From positions 50,434,006 through 50,498,005 of the forward strand of contig NC_082684.1 in the NCBI RefSeq assembly GCF_949987515.2: DNA of 64,000 bases, in the 5' to 3' direction. Below the pieces are notes generated by a model. It had not been told where the DNA came from. It saw nothing but the letters and a program-made list of their open reading frames with translations, and searched no databases. This document shows, one piece after another, positions 11,963 through 23,586 of the stretch. Origin of the DNA: Delphinus delphis (lineage: Eukaryota > Chordata > Mammalia > Artiodactyla > Delphinidae). The position numbers were made by a program, and so were the translations under genes. Every line of letters starts with the position of its first letter. Within the stretch, counting starts at the first letter, position 1.

Positions 11963-13479
11963 AAGAGATTAGGAGTCTGTACATGTGGGGGGCAGGAAAT
12001 ATATGGGAAATCTCTGTACCTTCTGCTCAATTTTTCTGTGAACCTAAAACTGCTCTAAAAAATCAAGTCTACTAAAACAAAAATGAAGCATTTAAACTCA
12101 CATCTAAACAGTGCTTTACAAAAATTACTGAGCGCTTCCTGAATATAAAACAGCTAAACCTGTTGCTGTTTTGTAGCTTTATGTGATTTTGATGGGATTT
12201 GGTTGTGAAATTAAGATGTGAGAATCTCGCTGATCTGTATCAAGTATTACCTTGCCATTTGAGAATAAAACAATTTATAACCTCCCCCAGGAAGGCATGC
12301 TAATTTTTAACATGTGTTTCTCTTTTTATGTACTAACGAAAAGCTCTTTCACACTTCAAGGTTGGTGTAAAAAAATAAATAAATAAAAGCACATATGAGC
12401 CCCTGACCCCACTGTGGATTTAGTCAAGATGTAAAAACAATATTGATTGTGGAGTTTGGAAAACAGGATTATTGGTTTCGTGGCAGTACTGAAATCTGGA
12501 GTATATGGAAGATTCCAGCTAATCAACTGGAACAACAATCGTCTGTCATGTATCCTTGTCAGCACTTTAAAGATAGAAAAAAAATAGAAACATGGACCCA
12601 TGGTTCTTTATATCATGCCTAACTGTTAAAAAAGAAACAAAAAACAGAACAACTCTTCATAAGTCATAAAGGTTCAGGATGAATCTGGATATTGTTCTGT
12701 GTACCTGACCGTGTGATCCTCACGTGTCTTGGAATGAGGTGGATGAAGTATGTGTGTATAGATAATCAAATTATGTATGCATATTTTTGTGTCTTATAAG
12801 TGAAGAAACTGGTTAAGGTAATTCTCCAAGGTCGTACAACTTAAAGAGTCCCCTCCTCCCAGATCTGACTCAGAACTGGTATGTTTCTGTTCAGTTTAAC
12901 TGACATTTTCTTCTTTACTATGTGCCGAACACTATGTTGGGCACTGCAGATATGAAAGTGAGTAAGACAGAGTTGTCATCCTGAAGGAAGTTGTAGTATA
13001 GCAGAAAATACAATTTTAATACAGTGATAAGTTTTCTGATAGAACTGATACTCTGTCTTTTGCCAAGGTAAGGGAGAGCTTTTAGCTTACTCTGAAAGTC
13101 TAGGAAAATCTTCTCAGAAGTGAACCCCTCACTTGAAACATGAATAAATAGTGTAACTCATAAAAGAGGTATATCCTACTTTTCTCTGAGTACTCTGCAG
13201 TAGTGATCTGCTTTATAGAATGCCACATTATATTTATCAATGTCTAGGTGTATTGATATTTAGGGGTGGCAATACATAGTAGAAAATATACTCTGGTTAT
13301 TTCATAGAAGTGTCTTGAGTAAATTCCTTCCTTTTCCCCCAACTTCACCACTACCAAGAATGGGTGGCGAAATTTCCATGGTATAGGGTCACATCTGTTT
13401 CTTCCAGGCCCTCCAGAAAGAAACAGTTTGTCAGGGGAACTCGGAAAGGGCTTCTTGGACCAGATCTCTTTAAGAAGAA

Positions 13480-13940
13480 AATTAAGTGCCCCTAGGGGAA
13501 GTATCTTGGAAAATTTTAAACTGCCTCTGTAAACTTTGAAGGATAGCTCTTGACAGTGCTTGCTGTGGGTAAATCCTGACTGCCTCCTCTGACCTTAGCT
13601 GTGGTGATCCGCCTGCCTTTTCTTTAGCACTATTGGTCAGGCACACGTTCCTCTGTTCCTCTAGCCTCCTGACTGACTTCCAGCTCCCAACTTTCCCTGA
13701 CCTGCTTGCCTGGTTCTTTTCCAGACACCTGACCTGCCGTAACCTCAGATTCATCCTCTGACCTGCTAACCTGGACAGTGCACGCCCAGCCTGCCGGCTG
13801 ACAGACACAGTCAGCCTGTCCCCCAACCCTGCCCTGGGCCAGAGTGTCTGACTGCTGGGCAGCAGTGACTCGCTCCACCTTCCCCCCACTACACATATAG
13901 GCGGGGCACACCAACATCTCATGAGGATGGTCACAGCCAA
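13480..13940. other. GC-richer unassigned stretch in intron 4
   Basis: This stretch is richer in C and G than its surroundings, with repeated CTGACC/CCTGAC-type words and open frames of 152 and 95 codons on the minus strand. I recognise no protein or repeat family here. It could be a diverged LTR or simply a GC-rich intronic patch. Confidence 0.3.
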
Positions 13941-15678
13941 GGCTAGAAAGGGAAGGAAGAAGGAAAACCTGTTAGGGAAGGTCTGGGGCGGGGGAGGAAT
14001 CTAGTAAGTTTAAAGACAGCCCTCAAAAGTTCAGTCAGTCAGTAAATAGTTGAGTGCTTCTGTGTGTCAGGCATGTGCTGGGTTATAAGAGTATAAGATG
14101 AATAAGGAGGATATTTGGGATTATAAAAAACTATTGATATGAAACACTTTTACAGCATGTTTTTATCACCCTGTTATCATACTTGTCACATAGTTTTTAT
14201 GCTACGTAAGGAAGTTTTTTGTAACTAAACTCTTATTTTTTGTGGCTAAACTCTTAGTATTATCCTAAGTTAGCTTCCAAGGTTATTGTACCCCAAATAC
14301 CATTTGTAGTTTAAAGTTGAATTATACTTATTTGACCTGCGAATTTAGGGATTTCAGGCAATGTAAGTTCTAATGTAAAATCTTACATGTGATTGTATTG
14401 AAACAGAAGGAATGATTTCCTGTTCTTGGCAAATGCTGTCATATTCTGGAAGCAAGACTGTCAGGAAAATGATGAAGTTTGCCAAATGTTATGTTCAGTT
14501 TGTGAAAAGAGACTGTGAGGCATTTTGTGAGCCTTCACCTTTAGTGTCATCTGGCCATTTGGAAGCATTGGTCAGGGATGGGTGGCAAAGTCAAAAACTT
14601 TTAAAGGCCAAGCAGGTAAATGCACTGGGGTAGGGGTGGAGCAGTGAATACAGATGAGATATTTAAAATAATATTATCAGATATCATTGTAAAACTGCAA
14701 CAACAGTGCAGTCCTGGCCAAACAGGAGGATAGAGCATTTACCTGTCGTGCTCAACTTCTGGGTGCCATTTATCCTGGGAACCAGGCTACGCTCTTAGGG
14801 GCAATTGATTGGGAGAACTGATATACTCTTATATACAATAAGGCAACAGAAAATGGTGCCATTTCCAAGGATTCACCAAAATGTAGTCAATACTTTGTGA
14901 AATGCTACTTGTTTCCTTTTCTTCAGAATTAGAAAAGCCAATGCACATTCAATACTTATTCCAAAAAATTAAATAGGTATGGTTGTAGATCATTCATTTA
15001 TAGAGTTTAAACATGTTTTGAGTGACAACACACACACACACCCCAACATAGCAACAAAAGACCCAGGCTATTAATTTCTCATATTACCTGAAGAGAAAGT
15101 TTGAATTGACCACATAAAATCTCCATTCAGTAGTTGTAGTCTTGAAGATAGATTCTGCAGCAAATCAAATCAACACTCGGCAAACACTGTGAACAACTCT
15201 GAGCTCTCACTGAGTGTGCATGACATCTAATATACTACTGGGAAAAATCTCTACAGTTTGTTTAAAATATAATTGGTGATACACTATTTGATTCACAATC
15301 AGATATGAATCAGAATCAGATAGGGTAAGGTATAAATAAAACAGAAAAACTCCTTGTAGCAGCTGGAAGAGCCTGGAAAAATTAACTCCCCTAAGGAGGA
15401 GAATTATTTCCTGATTATAGAGGTTTTCTTATTTAGCTAGTATTATTTCTTTTATCTGTTAGACAAATTATATATGTATTCAATTTCAAATTTAGGCATT
15501 GAATTGAGCACTTTTATTTTTCTTTAAGACTATCAGATGTTTGCCAGGAAAGGCTAATTGTGTGTTATCCATCAATATAAACAATAAAAAAATTCAGCCA
15601 AAAATCAAATTTATCGCACAACCTATGCTCAGTGGTTTTTAATTGTATTGTCTTGCTTTTTTCACAATTCTGTGCCAG

Positions 15679-15841
15679 GGTCTAATGGCTATTGATTGTC
15701 CTCATACTGGCATTGTGGACTATCAGCAGGTGGCTTTGTCATTTGCCCAGGATTTCCAAGAAGCAGGTGGCTCTGTTTTGACCAATTTTGAAGTAGAAGA
15801 TATTAAAATGGCTAAAGAAAGTCCTTCAAGAAGTAAAGATG
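15679..15841 (+). CDS. L2HGDH: L2HGDH exon 5, residues ~181-235
   Basis: This exon continues exon 4 in phase 0. The acceptor is TGTGCCAG and the first codons read [15 protein letters not shown], part of the DAO-superfamily substrate and FAD domain. It ends after KESPSRSKD plus the first base of a Gly codon, followed by a GTAAGC donor. The end ([19 protein letters not shown]) is the least conserved part compared with the human sequence recalled from memory, but has no frame break. The upstream intron is 14.5 kb and repeat-rich. Confidence 0.95.
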
Positions 15842-16139
15842 GTAAGCAATCCTTGTCTTTTCTTTTGAATACTGAATTGACTTCTGAACAAACTTGGGAC
15901 TGTTTTTGGCTAGGGTAGTGCTGGCAAGAGGGCCACCAGAAGCTAGGCTACAGTAAGGGCCCAGAGCTGGAGGCAGGTACAGAAGGGGTGAGGGTGAGAC
16001 CGGATATGGGAGAACTGGGACTTCTAGTGAGTCTTGTGCTGATAGAACTAGGCATTGATGGGACACTTCTGACTAGTGCTAAATCCCGAACTGCCAAGGC
16101 TGTTTATGGAAAGTTAGCCTGCAAACACTTCCCTATCCA

Positions 16140-16240
16140 GGTTAGTCAGAATCCCCTGGGAGTGCTTGTTAAAAATGCAGATTTTAGCATCACCCAGTCT
16201 TACTGAATCAGACTGTCTGGGGATAGGACATGACTCAGCC
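16140..16240 (+). mobile_element. MER5A-like DNA transposon fragment, intron 5
   Basis: TCAGAATCCCCTGGGAGTGC and TTGTTAAAAATGCAGATT followed by CTGAATCAGACTGTCTGGGG match MER5A. The rest of intron 5 (15842-17115) contains a poly-C run near 16268 and otherwise nothing I can name. Confidence 0.65.
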
Positions 16241-17115
16241 ATTCTGAATTCCCCCTCCACTCCGCGCCCCCCCCCCCCAGTTCCTTCATTGTAGCCTGTA
16301 CTTAGAGTTTGTTTTGTTTTGCTTTGGGGACAATTTTTTTTTTTAAACCAAATGAATTAGTTTTTAAGCCTTAAATTCATTGTTGGGATATTTGAAGGAG
16401 AAAAAAAGTAGTGTTCAGTTCATTCTTTCTTGACAGGTTTTTAAGGAGATCTGGGCTATCAGAGTCATTCTCCCAGTGTCCTTTTAAATTCTAAGATGAT
16501 GAGCAAAATTGTTAAATAATTGAGATTGTTAGACAGGTAGCATAATCAATCAAATCTATGATATAAGTAAGTAGATCATATTTTTTTTACCTGCTGTACA
16601 TATGCTTTATAGGTCTTTGAGATCACATGTATCTGATTGGGAACTAATTTTATAAATAGTTTATCATTGGAAATTCTGTGTTGTGATAACTCTTGCTTCT
16701 CTATACAACTTAGAATCCGCAAGGATTCAGATAACCAAGACTTGAACAAGTGTCATAGCATTAGTTCTGTGAGAAAATGCATACTGATTTATGATGATCC
16801 GTTTTATAGCCTGTTTTCTAGGATTGCAGTTCACAGAAAAGCTGGGACTGTCTATTTTGGAGCTGGGGTGGGGAATGGTTTATAAGTATAGATTAAATGA
16901 ATTAAAATAAAATATGCTAAAAACATGCCAGAGTTTTGTATATTGTCAAATATGAACTAGTTTAATCTTGTTACTTGGTAAAAAACTTTAGAATGAAAAG
17001 TAGGAGGCAATAATGGTTATGACAGAGACAATCCTTTAAATGATTACTAGAATAATGTTTACTTAATGTAGGCTTTCTTTTGCTAAAAATAAATCTTTCA
17101 CTAATTTTTTTTCAG

Positions 17116-17150
17116 GGATGAAATACCCAGTTGTTATAAGGAATACAAAG
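17116..17150 (+). CDS. L2HGDH: L2HGDH exon 6, 35-nt small exon, residues ~235-246
   Basis: This is a very short exon that ORF scanning misses. It follows a T-rich tract and CAG at 17113-17115. With the G left from exon 5 it encodes GMKYPVVIRNTK, and a GTAAAG donor follows. Human L2HGDH has GMQYPIVIKNTK at this place (from memory), so length and phase both agree. The phase is 1 on entry and 0 on exit, so skipping the exon would shift the frame. Confidence 0.93.
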
Positions 17151-17667
17151 GTAAAGATTCTTAAGCAAAACTACTTTAATCTACTTTATCTACGGTCATC
17201 TCCTTTCTTAAAAAGCTGAATTAACCACAGTGCTGTATTTTATGTCATTGAATGAAATTTGTCTAATGTAAAAGTTATTCTGAGAGAAATCCTTTGAGAG
17301 CAGTGTAACAGCTTTCATTCTAAGAAGGGTTTCAACTTGGAAATGTCTTCATGAAGTGTTTGTGCCAGCAAAGGATAGGATTATAAGCACTTAGAGTAAT
17401 AAAAACTGATAGTTTTATTGCTCTGCCTACTTATCTACATTAACTTATTAACTGTCTGCTAATGAGAAGACTTTGGGGGCAGGGAGGAGGTTGTGCAGAG
17501 AGAGATGGACTACTTTTCTTCATCTTCTCATAGTCTAAAACAAGAATTATTGAATGGCATAGAAGCATTTCGTTAGCTGTATGTTCATTGAACGATCAGA
17601 GTTCAGTCAGGAGAGTAGAGTCATCAATGAGCATATTATAGGAATTAGGCCTTACACATTTTTAAAA

Positions 17668-17850
17668 AATATTTATTTATTTATTTTGGCTGTGCCGGGT
17701 CTTAGTTGCGGCATGCGGGATCTTCACTGTGGCATGCGGACTCTTAGTTGTGGCATGCATGCGGGATCTATTTCCCTGACCAGGGATCGAACCTGGGCCC
17801 CCTGAATTGGGAGTGTGGAGTCTTACCCACTGGACCACCAGGGAAGTCCC
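17668..17850 (-). mobile_element. CHR-type SINE, antisense
   Basis: The copy runs from an A/T tail (ATTTATTTATTTATTTTGGC) to GGACCACCAGGGAAGTCCC. CTTACACATTTTTA on the left and CTTACACAATTTTTA on the right are the target-site duplication. Confidence 0.9.
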
Positions 17851-18552
17851 CTTACACAATTTTTAAAGGATCTGGGGAAGTGCAGGTTCAGAAGGGGAGT
17901 TGGTAGATCAGAGGCATCTCCAGCCAGTCTGAGAAGCCACATGTGTCTAGCTGCTGAAGTGGGAATGCAAGCAGGAAGCTCATGAGGAGATATGGGGGGC
18001 TCTTGCCTCTGTCTATACCCAAGCAGTGGGCTGGAGCAGTGCCTGATCAGTAGGAGCAGTAGTTGGGAAGCTGAATGTGGAGCTGTAATTTACTTTGCAG
18101 TGGGTGTTTGTCACTTCGTTGGACTAGAATGACCTTCAGAGAATAGTGGCTGCTGCTGTACTTCTGCCTGCCAAACCATATGCAATTCCTGTTTGGTCAG
18201 CTTTAAGCTGGAACCGTATAGGGAAGAATTGTTGTTCCCAGCTTAACCAGATCGACACAGTATAACCCCCTGCAGTCCATCCCTTTTCAACTTGGCATCC
18301 ATTCACACCCCTTATAACCATATTTAACTTCCAAATGAAGAGAGTAGAAAGATTATGCTTCCATCCACAAGGTGCAACTATCTTCCATACACCTGAAGAC
18401 ATGCTTACTCTCCAAAAAAGATACGAAGTCTACTTTATTGATCATGAATGTTCATTTCTTTTCTAGCTGAGTCACTCTCCCCCTTTGAGATCCTGCAACT
18501 TAAATACTGAGATAAAAGGTTAACCACAATTTAAGCATCTTATATTAAATCA

Positions 18553-18765
18553 GTAGTTCTCAACGGGAGGCAGTTTCTCCTCCTAGGAGACATTTGGCAA
18601 TGTCTGGAGACATTTTTATTGTCACATCTAGTAGAAGGGGGGCAATGCTACTGGCATTTAGTGGGTAGAGGCCAGGGATTCTGCTAAACATCCTACAATG
18701 TGAGAGACAGGCCCCCAGAACAAAGAGGTATCTGGCCCCAAATGTCGATAGTACTGAAATTGAGG
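18553..18765 (+). mobile_element. MER20-like hAT DNA transposon
   Basis: It reads AGTAGTTCTCAACGGGAGGC, ACATTTGGCAATGTCTGGAG, TGGCATTTAGTGGGTAGAGG, then CAAATGTCGATAGTACTG. This is a common mammalian repeat with hAT-type ends; I believe it is MER20. Confidence 0.75.
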
Positions 18766-18795
18766 TGTTAGACAGTGGGGAAGTGACAGAGATGG

Positions 18796-19205
18796 GTGTG
18801 TTAGTCGTCTAGGGCTGCCTTAACAGAACACCACAGACGGGGTGGCTTTAACAACAGAAATTTATTTTTTCACAGCTCTGGAGGCTAGAGATCTAGGGTC
18901 AAGGTGCCATCAGGGTTGGCTTCTGGTGAGATCTCTCTTCTCAGCTTGTGGATGACTGTCTTCACACTATGTCCTTACGTGGCCTTTTCTCTGTGCGTGC
19001 ACATGTGCAGAGAAAGAGCAGGAGAGAGCAACCTCTGGTATCTCTTTGTCTTATAAGAACACCATTCCTATTAGATTAGGGCTCCACTTTTGTGACCTTA
19101 TTTAACCTTAATTACCTCCCTAAAGGTCCTGTCTCCAAATACAGTCTCGTTGGGCGTTAGGACTTCAACGTATGGATTTAGGGGAGACACAATTCAGTCC
19201 ATAAT
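18796..19205 (-). mobile_element. MLT1-type MaLR LTR, antisense
   Basis: It starts GTGTTAGTCGTCTAGGGCTG, passes AGAAATTTATTTTTTCACAG and CTTAATTACCTCCCTAAAGG, and ends ATTCAGTCCATAATAA. It may be a solo LTR or the neighbour of the retroviral pol remnant that follows. Confidence 0.75.
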
Positions 19206-19209
19206 AATG

Positions 19210-21410
19210 AGGATAAAGAAATAATTGGGTAATTTATAGACAAATATATTTATTTCAAAATAAGGAAGAATTACCCATAGCTACTACACTCCTCATTTCT
19301 GTCACCAGACATGTGGTCATAGCTGATATTTATAATTTCCTTCTTCCACTACTCATTCCATAGTCCCTTTGCCCTTGGCAAGCATCTCAGCTGGTCATGG
19401 TTCCTAGTTTGGTGGGGTAACTCAAACTTTCATTCCTGAAGTGTCTGTGCCATTCGAAGCCCTGCCTGTTTTGGGTTGTGGTACTTTCCATTAAGTTTTA
19501 TAATAATACGTGGGAAAATTAAGGCATGTCCCAGGAGAGCTACATTCCAGATGTACTCCTCTTTATCATCCCTGAGCCCTCTCTGTGGTAGCAACTCAGT
19601 TTCTCCTTGAGAGTCAGAATCAATTACCCCACTCAGTGCAGTAATCCTCTCTGCCTATTGATCACTGGCAGGGGGAACCCAAAGTGGCCAAGTGTGGCAG
19701 TATCAATTTCTAACTTAATGCAACCATTGCTTATTCTCTAATGGAAGCCTTTTTCCCTTGGGAACTAAGACCTCTAGACCATCAGAGCCAAAAGTTGTAG
19801 GGATAGGAAGCAAAAAATTTTACTGTAATAGTAAGGAGCTACTCCCATTTTCTACCTCTTGATTTCCAGACCTGTGAATCCTGGCTATGGGAGAAACAAC
19901 ACCATATATTAGTCACTGGTTTAGAGCATGTAGAGAATCCTGGAAGACCTTGCCCCAGGCCTGTAGGTGTTGCCAGCCAACTAGTGCTGTTATTGAATCT
20001 TCAAAAGCCCATTCTACTTTTTGTCACCCAGCAGCTTCAGGATTGTGGGGAAAATGATAAAATCAGTGCATTACACAAGCATGAGCCTATTGTTATACTT
20101 CATTTCCTGTAAAATAAGCTCACTGATCAGAAGTAATTCTTCTAAGTAAAATACCATAACAGTGAATAAGGCATCCTATAAATTCACAGATGGTGGTTTC
20201 CATAGAAGCATTGTGGGCAGGGAAGACAAATTTATATCCAGAGTAAGTGTCTATTCCAGTGAGCACTGAGTGCTGCCTTTGGTTTTTGATTGAAGTGGTC
20301 CAGGGACCATATCAGTGGCTCTGTTGATTCCGCTGTTGGCAGATTGAACATTCAGCAGTGGTTGTAAACAGATCAGCTTTGGTGAGTAAGTCCATGTTGC
20401 TGAACCCTTGCATTACCTCCTTGCTGCCATAACCATTTAGTTTATGAAACCATTGGGTAAGGACAGGGGTACCTGGGGAAAGAGGCTAGCTAACGTCCAC
20501 AGAGCAGGTCATCTTGTCTACTGATTATTAAAATCTTCCTCTTCCATGATCACTCTTTAGTGAACATTCATATAGTACTGAAATATCTTTTTTATCTGAG
20601 CCCGTTTGGAGAGGTCCATTCACATACCTTTTCTCCAGAGCTCCCTTTTCTGACCATCCAGCAAACCATTAGTCATTGCACATGAAGCAGTGTAAATCCA
20701 TACTTCTAGCCATCTCTCCTTCTAGGCAAGATAAATAACCAAGTATAACGTTCAGTGTTCTTCCCCCTGGGAAGATTTCCCTTCACTGCCGTCCTTCAGG
20801 GCCACTCCCGAGTGGGGCTCTGGTGCTGTAGCTGTTCATTTTCAAGTGGTGCCAGAATGTTGTGCAGAACCATTTGTAAACCAGGCCTGTATTTTTTTCT
20901 TCCTTGGTCAGCTGGTGACAGAGAACTTTCCATGGGGCCATGGGGGCAGGCTGAGAGGGAGGAGATGATTTAGCAGTAGAGGTCATGGGAATTTGAGCCA
21001 CTTGCCTGCACAATTTATGTGTGCCTACAGGACCTATACAACCCTTATCTTGTATATTCCACTTCCTCTTGATGACAGAGTGCTGTGTACACACCCAATT
21101 TTGCAGCTTGGTGAGTCAGACAATACCTAGTTCATAATGGGTAGTTCACATGGTAACTTGGTGACCTGTGGTCGAGTGTTGAGCCAAAGGCAGAAGCACT
21201 TTCTCAAAAGGAGGCTAATTACCTGCAGAGGATGGTATAACTTTCCTCCAAAATCCTATGGTTCTGTACTGATTCCACCTCTAGGGGCCTACCATGGTCT
21301 CCGTAAAACATCACTATCAGCCACACACTTCAGTTACCATCAGAGCTGCTGGATCATGTGGCCCAAGTGGCAGAGCAACCAGGGTCTCCATTCAAAAAAG
21401 GATTAAAAAG
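19210..21410 (-). mobile_element. Degraded ERVL-type endogenous retrovirus pol remnant, antisense
   Basis: Minus-strand translation between about 20330 and 19860 shows integrase-core landmarks in the expected order: an IDTYSGY-like block near 20250, an SDQ-like block near 20130 and an NPEAAG-like block near 20040. These correspond to the D, D and E of the DDE triad. Many stop codons and frameshifts separate them, so the element is dead. It is most like class III (ERVL) pol. The parts at 19210-19860 and 20340-21410 may be flanking pol or env-side sequence, which I cannot verify. The adjacent MLT1 LTR is in the same orientation but may be unrelated. Confidence 0.55.
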
Positions 21411-21414
21411 CAGA

Positions 21415-22803
21415 ATGGTTGGCAACGGTGGGAAGTGCAGGCCCAGCGTGGAGGAGCAACAGTGTGAAAAAACATTTGAAGTGAAGGAGGAGTAAATCCT
21501 GTAAAGCTGATGTCTCCAGTGACTTTAGAAAAGAAATAGAAAATCATCATAAGCTTTCTCTGCCTGAAGATTTCTTTTTTATATATATAAATTTATTTAT
21601 TTTATTTATTTATTTTTGGCTGTGTTGGGTCTTTGTTGCTGTGTGCGGGCTTTCTGTAGTTGAGGTGAGCGGGGGCTACTCTTCATTGTGGTGCGTGGGC
21701 TTCTCATTGCAGTGGCTTCTTTTGTCATGGAGCACGGGCTCTAGGTGCACAGGCTTCAGTAGTTGTGGCATGTGGGTTCAGTAGTTGTGGCTCGTGGACT
21801 CTAGAGTGCAGGCTCAGTAGTTGTGGCGCACAGGCTTAGTTGCTCTGCGGCATGTGGGATCTTCCCAGACCAGGGATCGAACCCGTGTACCCTACATTGG
21901 CAGGTGGATTCTTAACCACGGCGCCACCAGGGAAGCCCTGCCTGAAGATTTCTATCACTTCTGGAATTTCTGTGAAGAACTAGATCCTGAGAAGTCAGCG
22001 GATGCACTTTCTGCAAGCCTTGGCCTTTGATTAATGGGTCTTTACGAAGTATAAAATGAACAAAAAATCAGCAAGCCCAATATTAACCTTCACTGGAGAT
22101 TTTACTATGACCCTCCTGAGTTCCAGACTGTTATTACTGGAGATAATAAAATTCAGTTCCATGTGGGGTATTTCAGGGAGTCTCCTGATGAACCTCCTGT
22201 ATATGTTGGTACAGATGGAGCAAAGAAAAATTGTATAATTGATCAAAATGGAGATAATGTGTTTGCCGCAGTCAAATTTGTTTTGATGAAAAACTTAAGT
22301 AACATAAAAAGAAAACTAGTCTCTTGAAAAACATAGATGAAAACTGCACAGAAGCAGCCAGAGCACTGGGTTACTCATTGGAACAGAGAACCATGAAGAT
22401 GAAACATAGAGATAAGAAAGTCAAGACAAAGACTTTTCATGATGCAGGCTTAGTTGTCCCAGTAGATGAAAATGATGCTGAGTACGGAGAGCTCCCTGAA
22501 ATGGATGCCAACTTCAAGGGAATTTGCAAGACAATTTTTGAAGCACAAAGTGATGAGAGACTAAAAGCTTTTGCTCTCATTCAGCGATGACTTTTGTGCA
22601 GTTTGCTAGTGATGAATGTGATTATGGGATGGGGCGTAAGTGGGAATGGACTTCCTTGTTATGGTTCAGACTATTGTCATAAAGTTACCTGCCAACTTTT
22701 ACCTCTTACCTATACTCTGTTGAAGAGAAGTCTCTTTGCAGAAATTATTGAAGATTTTCTGGTAAACAGGAGTAAAGAAAACACAGACCAACTTGCAGCA
22801 TGA
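21415..22803 (+). pseudogene. HPF1P: Processed pseudogene of HPF1 (histone PARylation factor 1)
   Basis: HPF1 is the PARP1/2 cofactor that directs ADP-ribosylation to serine. The copy begins at an ATG (21415) reading MVGNGGKCRPSVEEQQCEKT and continues through [20 protein letters not shown] (after a SINE), [32 protein letters not shown] and [20 protein letters not shown] to DQLAA with TGA at 22801-22803. It follows the human protein order with no introns, although the parent gene has several exons, so it is a retrocopy. It has stop codons (for example near 21496, 22028 and 22588), frameshifts and a small deletion near 22030. A SINE splits it at 21576-21938. A probable 3' UTR with A-rich sequence continues to about 22940. 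Confidence 0.92.
21576..21938 (-). mobile_element. CHR-type SINE inserted into the HPF1 pseudogene, antisense
   Basis: This long CHR copy runs from an A/T-rich tail (ATATATATAAATTTATTTAT) to GCGCCACCAGGGAAGCCC. TGCCTGAAGATTTCT is duplicated at 21561-21575 and 21939-21953, and the duplicated bases are HPF1 coding sequence, so the SINE arrived after the retrocopy. Confidence 0.95.
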
Positions 22804-23176
22804 ATGAGAATTGGCTTTCTTTGGTATATAATACTTTAAAGCATTAATATTAAACCTGTGATTTTTTTTAAGGAGTACATAAAATAAACTGATGGAAACG
22901 TTTACTAAAAACTTTTATAAAGCTAAAAAATAAAAAAGATTAAAAGTCTGCTTCTGCCCCTGCCCTCATCTAAGGAACATTTTCACTAGAGTACGGCATC
23001 ATGTGATGCAGGATATGCAGGGGCCTATGGGATACCAGTGGATATGTATTTCACCCAAATTTGCTATAGTTGTTGCTTTTATTTTGACATTTTCTTTTAG
23101 TATAGTTAAATAATATAATTTAAAATATAATTTTAATATATTTTTTAAATTATAAAATATAATTTAAAATTTTGAG

Positions 23177-23586
23177 GGACTTCCCTGGTGGCGCAGTGGA
23201 TAAGAATCCGCCTGCCAATGCAGGGGACGTGGGTTCGATCTCTGGTCCAGGAAGATCCCACACGCCGCGGAGCAGCTAAGCCCATGCGCCACAGCTACTA
23301 AGCCTGCACTCTAGAGCCCACGAACCACAACTACTGAGCCCATGAGCCACAACTACTGAAGCCTGCGCACCTAGAGCCTGTGCTCCACAACAAGAGAAGC
23401 CACCGCAGTGAGAAGCCCATGCACCGCAACAAAGAGTAGCACTCGCTCGTCGCAACTAGAGAAAGCCCGCGTGCAGCAACGAAGACCCAACACAGCCAAA
23501 AATCAGGTAAAATTAAATCTTTAAAAAAGTAAAAAATAAATTAAAAAAATAAATACATGGAATTGTTTTAAAAAAATGAAAAAATA
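23177..23586 (+). mobile_element. CHR-type SINE, long form, sense
   Basis: The head is GGACTTCCCTGGTGGCGCAG and the body ends AACACAGCCAAAAATC plus an A-rich, expanded tail. AAAATTTTGAG on the left and AAAAGTTTGAG on the right are the probable target-site duplication. Confidence 0.9.

Larger units (their letters stand above)
1183..15678 (+). other. L2HGDH: L2HGDH intron 4
   Basis: This 14.5 kb intron has a GTAAGT donor and a TGTGCCAG acceptor. Repeats listed separately take up roughly half. The parts at 1190-2475, 5920-6200, 12000-13470 and 13940-15670 hold only unassigned, mostly AT-rich sequence. It includes a short CA run near 15031 and an old dispersed-repeat-like piece near 12900-13000. 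Confidence 0.9.
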
